Positions 1-5,617 of a DNA stretch of 6,728 bases are shown one piece after another. The stretch lies in assembly GCA_011052255.1 (NCBI GenBank), contig DRJJ01000217.1:1-6728 (forward strand). Reading direction: 5' to 3'. Both the position numbers and the translations under genes were made by a program. Each line of letters begins with the position of its first letter. The first letter of the stretch is position 1. The DNA is from Gammaproteobacteria bacterium. Its GTDB lineage: Bacteria > Pseudomonadota > Gammaproteobacteria > DRJJ01. Under the pieces are notes generated by a model that was given only the letters and a program-made list of their open reading frames with translations, was not told where the DNA came from and ran no database searches.

Positions 1-2
1 AC

Positions 3-14
3 AATGTGCACATT
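3..14. promoter_or_regulatory. 12-bp perfect palindrome upstream of the lipoprotein gene
   Basis: AATGTGCACATT reads identically on both strands and ends 70 bases before the lipoprotein start codon. A second short palindrome, GGCATGCC, follows at 22-29. A weak promoter-like pair (TGTACA at 30-35 and an AT-rich TTTAAT/TAATAC at 50-57) lies between these and the gene, but its spacing or match to consensus is poor. A dimeric repressor or activator could bind the palindrome. This is inference from symmetry only, and chance palindromes of this size do occur. Confidence 0.2.
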
Positions 15-84
15 CTTTGATGGCATGCCTGTACACGCAAATCTCGATATTTAATACTTTAAATTACTGGGGAACATCATAATT

Positions 85-564
85 ATGAAAAAAATTCTGG
101 TACTAATCGCAACAGGCTTGTTACTTACTGGCTGCGCTACCATTTCTGAACAATATAATCAGATGGAACAAATGAGAACCTATACCTTTGACAAGTCACC
201 AGAGGCGCTTTATGCGAGTGCAGAAAAGTCATTCGAAAATGACAAACTGCCGCTGACCTCTACCGGCGTTAACACGGGTGTATCGACATGGAGAACCGCC
301 TATATAAGCCAGGGCTCGCTTACCCATACAGCAAAGGTTCGTTACTCTGTCTCGACCAGTTCGGCAGGTGGCGGCAAGTCCATAGTCCGTGTTCAGAAAG
401 AAACCGTACCGGTCAAACTGGCCAACGGACATATTGGGGGAACTCTGGGAACCGAGATGCTCACGCCTACGACGATCAGGCATATCCCGTCCGAATACAG
501 AATCCTTGAATTTATAGACCCTGCTGCTGCAGCCAGTTTGGGAACCAGCGTAGCTAAAAAATAG
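85..564 (+). CDS. Small outer-membrane-type lipoprotein of unknown function
   Basis: This encodes a 159-residue protein with a textbook lipoprotein signal: Lys2-Lys3, a hydrophobic stretch at residues 4-14, and the lipobox LTGC with the acylated cysteine at residue 17. Residue +2 is Ala rather than Asp, which by the Lol sorting rule favours delivery to the outer membrane. The mature part (about 143 residues) is soluble-looking, begins with a polar Gln/Met/Glu-rich stretch, and has an alternating hydrophobic pattern around residues 70-105 that suggests beta strands, with a Gly/Ser turn near 94-98. No catalytic motif or named family could be recognised. The start is supported by the signal peptide itself; a GGGGA at 69-73 is a distant ribosome binding site (11 bases). 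The stop TAG is followed within 7 bases by a strong hairpin, so the gene is probably transcribed alone. Confidence 0.85.
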   Translation: MKKILVLIATGLLLTGCATISEQYNQMEQMRTYTFDKSPEALYASAEKSFENDKLPLTSTGVNTGVSTWRTAYISQGSLTHTAKVRYSVSTSSAGGGKSIVRVQKETVPVKLANGHIGGTLGTEMLTPTTIRHIPSEYRILEFIDPAAAASLGTSVAKK

Positions 565-570
565 ACCTGT

Positions 571-616
571 GTTATCGCCCCGGGCTTGACCCCGGGGCGA
601 TAACGGTACGGCTTTT
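571..616 (+). terminator. Perfect 14-bp GC-rich hairpin, probable terminator of the lipoprotein gene
   Basis: The arm at 571-584 (GTTATCGCCCCGGG) pairs perfectly with 591-604 across a 6-base loop (CTTGAC). The hairpin starts 6 bases after the lipoprotein stop codon. The only T run nearby is TTTT at 613-616, eight bases past the stem, so it is not an ideal intrinsic terminator. A smaller stem (609-614 with 628-633) follows. The symmetric GC-rich core could also be a copy of a dispersed palindromic repeat. Position and stem strength support a role at the transcript end. Confidence 0.55.
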
Positions 617-692
617 ATTCTACAGACAAGCCGACAACTATTCTCTTGCACTAATTAGAATAACGCTATCTCTGAGCCGGTTCATAACCAGT

Positions 693-720
693 TCGACATA
701 CAAATCCATAACTATATTAT
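693..720 (+). promoter_or_regulatory. Candidate sigma70 promoter for the small secreted-protein gene, with a dyad over the -10
   Basis: TCGACA (693-698) matches the -35 consensus at 5 of 6 positions. It is followed after 16 bases by TATTAT (715-720), which matches the -10 consensus at 5 of 6. The predicted start near 727 gives a leader of about 115 bases before the ATG at 843. A perfect inverted repeat, CCATAA at 706-711 and TTATGG at 717-722 with a 5-base spacer, overlaps the -10 element, which is where a repressor operator would lie. The match is visible in the sequence; activity and regulation are inferred. Confidence 0.45.
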
Positions 721-794
721 GGCTGTATCGTATTGTTTTGCGCCGGAACTAGCAGCGAGTCTTACAGTCTAATCATTACCCAACCATATAATCA

Positions 795-804
795 TGCCCG
801 GGCA
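795..804. other. 10-bp GC palindrome in the leader of the secreted-protein gene
   Basis: TGCCCGGGCA is perfectly self-complementary and sits within the predicted 5' leader, 38 bases before the ATG. It stands out in an otherwise AT-rich stretch. It has no loop, so it is a better candidate for a protein-binding site or a chance palindrome than for an RNA hairpin. Confidence 0.15.
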
Positions 805-830
805 ACGTTATACCTGTATTCCTTAATGAT

Positions 831-835
831 GGAGG
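831..835 (+). promoter_or_regulatory. Strong ribosome binding site fixing the start at 843
   Basis: GGAGG lies 7 bases before the ATG at 843. It is the best Shine-Dalgarno match in the window and supports the short downstream reading frame being a real gene. Confidence 0.8.
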
Positions 836-842
836 ATATATC

Positions 843-1166
843 ATGAACCGCATATTCTATTCGTTATTGTTACCCCTGTTCATGCTGACAAACCCATCTG
901 CTTCAGCTGCAGGCCTGAGCGACGAATCAAGCACCAACAGTCAAATCGGGTCGGACACAAATGGTTCGCTTATTGTGGCCAGCACCTATTCCGGCAGACG
1001 AGCTGACTCCTTGGCTCAACAGCGTTTGCGTCAGAATAACCGCGCTCAAAACACGCGTGCTGAGTTCTCGGCATTTGAGACAGAACAGAAAGCCACCACG
1101 ACACAGGGCCGGCAACACCACCGCTATGGCGGACGTGCCCATGATCGTCCCCGTACGCAACATTGA
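843..1166 (+). CDS. Small exported basic protein of unknown function, possibly frameshifted at its 3' end
   Basis: This 107-residue reading frame has a Sec signal peptide: Asn-Arg at the N-terminus, a hydrophobic core from about residue 4 to 15, and a small-residue cleavage region (Ser-Ala-Ser-Ala-Ala) with likely cleavage after residue 22 or 23. No lipobox cysteine is present, so the product should be periplasmic or secreted. The mature chain of about 85 residues is Ser/Thr/Asn-rich at first, then Gln/Arg-rich (residues 52-72), and ends in a His/Arg-rich tail with no cysteines. It looks largely disordered or helical and matches no family that I recognise. An optimal GGAGG and a plausible promoter support expression. 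After about position 1100 the neighbouring frame (open to a TAG at 1297-1299) also has coding-like codon use, so the C-terminus may be the result of an indel. The gene converges on the minus-strand signalling operon. Confidence 0.6.
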   Translation: MNRIFYSLLLPLFMLTNPSASAAGLSDESSTNSQIGSDTNGSLIVASTYSGRRADSLAQQRLRQNNRAQNTRAEFSAFETEQKATTTQGRQHHRYGGRAHDRPRTQH

Positions 1167-1206
1167 TGTTTTACAGACCGTGAGAAATGACGGCAGAAAG
1201 CTGAGT

Positions 1207-1298
1207 GGCCTGCTTCTTATCCCAGGCCTCGGTAACTGCGCCCTGCGTTACCCTACCGACCACATCCATGTAACCGTCTCCCTGAGGGAGAGAGGTTA
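1207..1298. other. Three consecutive hairpins in the convergent intergenic region
   Basis: Three inverted repeats follow each other. GGCCTG/CAGGCC pairs 1207-1212 with 1223-1228 (10-base loop). GGTAAC/GTTACC pairs 1231-1236 with 1247-1252 (10-base loop). TAACC plus TCTCCC at 1271-1282 pairs with GGGAGA plus GGTTA at 1286-1298 (3-base loop, small internal bulge). None is followed by a T run on either strand, so they are not classical intrinsic terminators. They may be a dispersed palindromic repeat cluster, 3' ends protecting the converging transcripts, or a structured RNA. Confidence 0.4.
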
Positions 1299-1305
1299 GC
1301 CGAAT

Positions 1306-1343
1306 GCATACCTGGCCCGGATTGAGCGTGGGAACCAGGATGC
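1306..1343 (-). terminator. Long imperfect hairpin just downstream of the signalling operon
   Basis: GCAT (1306-1309) and CCTGG (1311-1315) pair with CCAGG (1335-1339) and ATGC (1340-1343), with one bulged A. CCC at 1316-1318 can extend the stem with GGG at 1330-1332. In the direction of the operon this hairpin begins 16 bases after the last stop codon, which fits a transcript end. No U tract follows, so Rho-dependent ending or RNA protection is more likely than intrinsic termination. The arm GAGCGTGGGAAC resembles, from memory, the core of palindromic repeats spread through some proteobacterial genomes. Confidence 0.35.
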
Positions 1344-1358
1344 TCTACAACATTTACT

Positions 1359-1739
1359 TCAGGAAAGCACCTGTGAAATACAGGTATGTACCTGATCCGG
1401 ATCCACCGGCTTGGTTAAAAAATCGACTGCGCCCAGAGCCAGGCCTTTCTCCTTGTCTTCTGCCGTATCGGCGCCGGTAACAAACACAACCGGTATTGCA
1501 CGGGTTGCGCCACTGGCCTTTAACTGACGACACACTTCAAATCCATCCATTTCCGGCATTAGTATATCCAAAAGGATGATATCGGGAGGGTTGTCCGATG
1601 AGGCAATCTTCAGCGCCTTTTCGCCGCTGGTGGCGGCCTTGACCTTGTACTGCTGCTTAAGGATCGCACTCAGTACCTGAATGTTGGCTGGCGCATCATC
1701 CACTACCAGCACCACCTTTTTTGGATTGTCCTCAGCCAT
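1359..1739 (-). CDS. Stand-alone receiver (CheY/Spo0F-like response regulator)
   Basis: This encodes a 126-residue single-domain response regulator with no output domain. All the phosphorylation residues are present: the acidic pair D14-D15, the phosphoacceptor D58 in the motif LLDILMPEMDG, the switch threonine T88 and the invariant lysine K110 followed by Pro111. The domain fills the entire protein, so it must act by protein contact or as a phosphate carrier. It is the last gene of the operon, 22 bases after the hybrid kinase, with an AAGG at 1749-1752 nine bases before its ATG. The natural donor is H1136 of the adjacent HPt domain (inference). Between the phosphoacceptor strand and the invariant lysine it shares 37 of 63 residues, by eye, with the receiver of the first operon gene. 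The two may therefore be paralogues competing for the same phosphodonor. Alternatives are a phosphate sink or a Spo0F-type intermediate. Confidence 0.92.
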   Translation of the reverse strand: MAEDNPKKVVLVVDDAPANIQVLSAILKQQYKVKAATSGEKALKIASSDNPPDIILLDILMPEMDGFEVCRQLKASGATRAIPVVFVTGADTAEDKEKGLALGAVDFLTKPVDPDQVHTCISQVLS

Positions 1740-1761
1740 GATCGTTTACCTTGTTACTTTC

Positions 1762-4700
1762 TCAGGTTCTGTACTTTTCCAGATTATGAACAAGACTGTC
1801 CAGAACCTCTTTTGACTGTTCAAAATCATATTCGCCAAGCAGTTTTTCCAGTCGTGATAGTTCGGGAATCGCGTTTACCCCTGCTACCTGACTTTTAATC
1901 GTATCGAGCATATCAACTGCATCGGAATCATCTTCCTCAATCAGTTGCTTTAGCTCCTGTAATAATGGTTTAAGGGATTTTATATCGACTCCATCATGGC
2001 TGCTCTCGACTACTTCTCCATTCGGTCGATCCAGTACTGACAACGTAGCCATAAGGACGGACATTGTCGCCCTGACTGTCGCCAGCAAGTCTTCGCTGGC
2101 TAAACCCTGTTTAATCGCTGCCTCCAGCCTGCCTGCCTGTTCCTGAATGGTTTCCGCACCGATATTGGCAGCCACACCCTTGAGCGTATGCGCATGACGT
2201 TCAGCAGATTTGTGATCACCCTCATTCAACGCCAGCTGGATTCGTTCTGCGGCGTTAGATTGACTGTCTCGAAACTTGATCAGAATATTGCGATACAATC
2301 GGGCATTTCCTGCCACACGTGCAAGGCCGGCACAGGTATCGATCCCCGTTAACTCAGGTAGTGCCGGGACAGTTTCAACAGCCGCTGTTTGCTGCACATC
2401 ATAATGACGGCGCGACTCGGCAACGGGCCTGGTGAACAATTCAGGTACTGTGACCCATTTCTTCAGCACCGCGAACATATCTGCAACGTCTATTGGCTTG
2501 GCGATATGGTCGTTCATGCCGGATTCTATAGCCTTTTCCCTGTCACTGGCCATCGCATTAGCCGTCATCGCTATGATGGGCAACTCGCTATACTGGCTGT
2601 ACTTGCGAATTTCACGTGTAGCTTCGTAACCATCCATAACCGGCATCTGGATATCCATCAACACGCCGTCATAGTCATTTTGTTTTACAGCTGCAACGGC
2701 CTGTTCGCCATTTTCGGCAATACTCACCTGTATACCACTCTGCTCCAGCAGCTCCCTGGCGACCTGCTGGTTAATTTCATTATCTTCTACCAGCAACAAC
2801 CGGGCACCGGCCAGACCTGTCTCACTCACCGAATCCGTATCCACTCCTGCGCCGTTCCAATCTTGATCCAGATAAAATGCTTCAACAATGCTATCCAGCA
2901 GTGTTGAATCACTCACCGGCTTGACCAGGCAACCCTCAAGCCCTTCTTTTTGTGACTCACGCAGCAGTTCTTCTCGCCCATACGATGAAACGATGATCAC
3001 CGCAGGAATATTAACCAGTCCCGGATGTTGTTTTATCCTGCGACTTGCTTCAATCCCGTCCATACCACCTGGCATGTGCCAGTCCATCAGCACCAGTCGA
3101 TAGGGGTCTTCTGTTGATGCCCGCTCCAGCTCAAAAATAGCCTCTTCGCCAGACGAGACCATACTATACTCAAACTGAAATGCCTCCAGGTATCTTGCCA
3201 GTATTTCGCGTGATGCCGGATTATCATCAACAATCAGTATTTTCATTTGATTGAGTGAATCAGGCATCACCCGTGACTTTCTTTCTTTTGCCTTACCCAA
3301 TCCAAATTCTGCAACAAACCAGAACTGACTGCCCTTGCCGGCTTCACTATCGACACCAATCTCACCACCCATCATTTCGACCAGGCGCTTGCTGATTGTT
3401 AGCCCGAGTCCGGTACCACCATATTGACGTGAGGTGGACGTGTCGGCCTGTGAAAATGCCTTGAACAGCTTGTTCTTTTGTACTGCCGTCATGCCTATAC
3501 CGGTATCGGATACGACAAAACGTAAACTGACCTTGTTGTCTGACCGGCTTGCCTCCTCGATGCTTAATTTGATTTCACCCTGTTTGGTAAACTTCACAGC
3601 GTTGTTGACCAGGTTTAGCAAAATCTGGCCCAACCGCAGCGGATCACCTGTCAGGTTAAACGGCAGGCTTAAAGGGAAATCAATCAGGAATTCGAGGCCA
3701 CTTTCACCGGCCTTGACACCGGCAACCTCTGAAAGGTTATCCAGCACATCACGTAAGTCAAAGTCGATATTTTCCATATCCAGCTTGTCAGCTTCGATCT
3801 TGGAAAAATCAAGAATATCATTAATAATGCCGAGTAGATTCTGGGCTGCACGATAACTCTTCTGCATGTAATCGCGTTGCCGGTTGTTCAAGTCTGTCTT
3901 CAAAGCCAGGTGTGTCAGACCAATGATCGCATTCATTGGTGTACGTATCTCATGACTCATGTTGGCCAGAAAGTCACTCTTTGCGTGTGTGGCTGCCAGT
4001 GCCCGTTCGCGTGCATCCACCAGATCCATCTGTATGCGCTTACGTTCACTGATCTCTCTGCCCAATCGCCGATTCGCAATCAACACAAAGGTCACGATCA
4101 GTAACACACCAATAACAAACGGCGCCACCCAGATCAGCACACTGCGCCAGTCCAGCCCGTGTGGTATCCACTGCTCCTGAATATTATTCAGTGACTCTTG
4201 CGGTATGGCAGCAAGCCCGGTATTGATCAGTTGCAGAAGTTGGTCGTTCCCTTTCTGCACCGCTGCATAAAGTTTGTTGCTGTACAGCACATCGCCATGC
4301 TGGACAGAGCCAACCAGTCCCAGGCGGTTGAGTACCGCCGTCATCTGCGGCACCTCTGTTACCACGGCTGTTACCTGTTCTCTTAACAACGCAGTAAGCA
4401 GCTCATCAATATCTTCAAACTCTGTTATCTGTATATCAGGGTGATTCAGTTTTATCTCGGTGGCCTGATAGGAACCCTTGATCAACCCGACACGCTGGCC
4501 GTTAAGCTCGCGCATGTCTGATAACGCTGTTTTACTGGATTTGAAATACAGCGCGCTTTCTATCTCGTAAAAGCTGTCAGAAAAATCCAGCCAGGTCTCA
4601 CGCTGCTGATCCCTGAACAATCCGGACTGAATATCGGCTTCACCTGACCTGATCGCCACCAGACTATCAGTCCAGCTACTGGCACGAAAACGCACCGGCT

Positions 4701-5595
4701 TACCCACTCTGTCAGCCCACTCCCGCCACAGGTCTACCAGGTAACCTACTGGTTTGCCATCAACACTGATGGTCGAAAATGGCGCGTAGTTATTCGAAAT
4801 TGCGACAATGATCGCGTCAGATGCCTCGCCCGGTGTACCCGATACCCAGCGCCGGGTTATTTTCTTCTTCTCATCAGCCGATATCAGATTCATGCCCCGA
4901 TTAATCAGCTCAAGCATCTCTGCATTACCTTCAGCCGATGCCACGTGCCAGTTATTCTGATACAACGGTGCTGAGCGCTCATATTTGAATTTGGCCAGCA
5001 AGCCAGCTTGTGCCAGATAAAAAAGCCCGGTAGCCGTATCGGCCGCAAACACCTTCAGTTCACCGGATTTTAGCTGTGCCATAATTTCTTCGTAACCAGG
5101 CAAGCCAACTATCGCGTCGGGTTGTACTCTTTTTTTCAGATAGCCTTCGACAAAATCCCCGGCCAGCACACCTATCCGGTATGCCGATAATTTTCTGATG
5201 TCTTCAGGTATCTCTACCGATTTATGATAGAACACGTGGGTATCTGTTTTAGTCAGCGCAACGCCGTAATCGAGAAACTTGTCCCTGGCCTTGTTAAAAA
5301 ATAACCCGGCATGCGCATCAGCCTTGCCATCACGCGTCATTGTCAACGTCTTGTTCCAGGGTGCCTCAATAAACTTTACGGCTATCCCGGTTTTTTCGGA
5401 CCAAAGCTTCCAGTGATCAATAATAATTCCATTTGGTTTACCCTGATCGTCTGTGTACTGAAAGGGGACGCTGTCCACACTGTATACAACAGTGATTTCC
5501 TGCGGTGCGGCAGCAGCAAGGCTGGTGGCAAACCAGCCTACCAGCAAAAATACTGTTACGCGTATTGTTCGATTTATCAAATCGTTTATTGCCAT
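1762..5595 (-). CDS. BvgS/EvgS-like hybrid sensor histidine kinase with twin Venus-flytrap sensors, two receivers and an HPt domain
   Basis: This 1277-residue inner-membrane sensor kinase begins with a signal segment (residues 10-29, likely cleavage near 29). Two periplasmic SBP_bac_3 domains follow (about 33-252 and 261-479); both repeat the pattern GKPxG...D.W..W and carry an Arg (R104, R332) where amino-acid-binding relatives contact the ligand carboxylate. One membrane helix spans about 485-506. A short charged coil (507-540) leads straight into HisKA with H548 in the motif SHEIRTPMN; no PAS domain is present. The HATPase has its N box near N661-N665, DTGIGM at 697-702 and GGTGLGL at 726-732. 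REC1 (785-908) has D790-D791, D838 and K892; REC2 (931-1048) has E937-D938, D981, T1011 and K1033. HPt carries H1136 in HTLKG. A helical tail of about 75 residues ends the protein. All catalytic residues look intact. No clear Shine-Dalgarno precedes the ATG, which is 22 bases after the preceding stop codon, so translational coupling is likely. The ligand is unknown. Confidence 0.95.
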   Translation of the reverse strand: MAINDLINRTIRVTVFLLVGWFATSLAAAAPQEITVVYSVDSVPFQYTDDQGKPNGIIIDHWKLWSEKTGIAVKFIEAPWNKTLTMTRDGKADAHAGLFFNKARDKFLDYGVALTKTDTHVFYHKSVEIPEDIRKLSAYRIGVLAGDFVEGYLKKRVQPDAIVGLPGYEEIMAQLKSGELKVFAADTATGLFYLAQAGLLAKFKYERSAPLYQNNWHVASAEGNAEMLELINRGMNLISADEKKKITRRWVSGTPGEASDAIIVAISNNYAPFSTISVDGKPVGYLVDLWREWADRVGKPVRFRASSWTDSLVAIRSGEADIQSGLFRDQQRETWLDFSDSFYEIESALYFKSSKTALSDMRELNGQRVGLIKGSYQATEIKLNHPDIQITEFEDIDELLTALLREQVTAVVTEVPQMTAVLNRLGLVGSVQHGDVLYSNKLYAAVQKGNDQLLQLINTGLAAIPQESLNNIQEQWIPHGLDWRSVLIWVAPFVIGVLLIVTFVLIANRRLGREISERKRIQMDLVDARERALAATHAKSDFLANMSHEIRTPMNAIIGLTHLALKTDLNNRQRDYMQKSYRAAQNLLGIINDILDFSKIEADKLDMENIDFDLRDVLDNLSEVAGVKAGESGLEFLIDFPLSLPFNLTGDPLRLGQILLNLVNNAVKFTKQGEIKLSIEEASRSDNKVSLRFVVSDTGIGMTAVQKNKLFKAFSQADTSTSRQYGGTGLGLTISKRLVEMMGGEIGVDSEAGKGSQFWFVAEFGLGKAKERKSRVMPDSLNQMKILIVDDNPASREILARYLEAFQFEYSMVSSGEEAIFELERASTEDPYRLVLMDWHMPGGMDGIEASRRIKQHPGLVNIPAVIIVSSYGREELLRESQKEGLEGCLVKPVSDSTLLDSIVEAFYLDQDWNGAGVDTDSVSETGLAGARLLLVEDNEINQQVARELLEQSGIQVSIAENGEQAVAAVKQNDYDGVLMDIQMPVMDGYEATREIRKYSQYSELPIIAMTANAMASDREKAIESGMNDHIAKPIDVADMFAVLKKWVTVPELFTRPVAESRRHYDVQQTAAVETVPALPELTGIDTCAGLARVAGNARLYRNILIKFRDSQSNAAERIQLALNEGDHKSAERHAHTLKGVAANIGAETIQEQAGRLEAAIKQGLASEDLLATVRATMSVLMATLSVLDRPNGEVVESSHDGVDIKSLKPLLQELKQLIEEDDSDAVDMLDTIKSQVAGVNAIPELSRLEKLLGEYDFEQSKEVLDSLVHNLEKYRT

Positions 5596-5617
5596 TATCT
5601 AGTTGTTACAGAGTCGC

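Noticed and set aside
229..651. Minus-strand 140-residue frame opposite the lipoprotein
   Set aside because: The lipoprotein has a convincing signal peptide and lipobox; the opposite frame has an Arg/Cys-rich shadow composition and no start signals.
1180..1300. c-di-GMP (GEMM-type) riboswitch or tRNA in the hairpin region
   Set aside because: Stem-loops and a GGTAAC...GTTACC pair are present, but the conserved core bases of the riboswitch and a cloverleaf with TPsiC arm are absent, and no suitable downstream gene is placed for control on either strand.
2389..2907. Long plus-strand open frame opposite the hybrid kinase
   Set aside because: It lies fully antisense to the REC2 and HPt-side coding sequence, has no recognisable domain, and is explained as a shadow of a GC-moderate gene.
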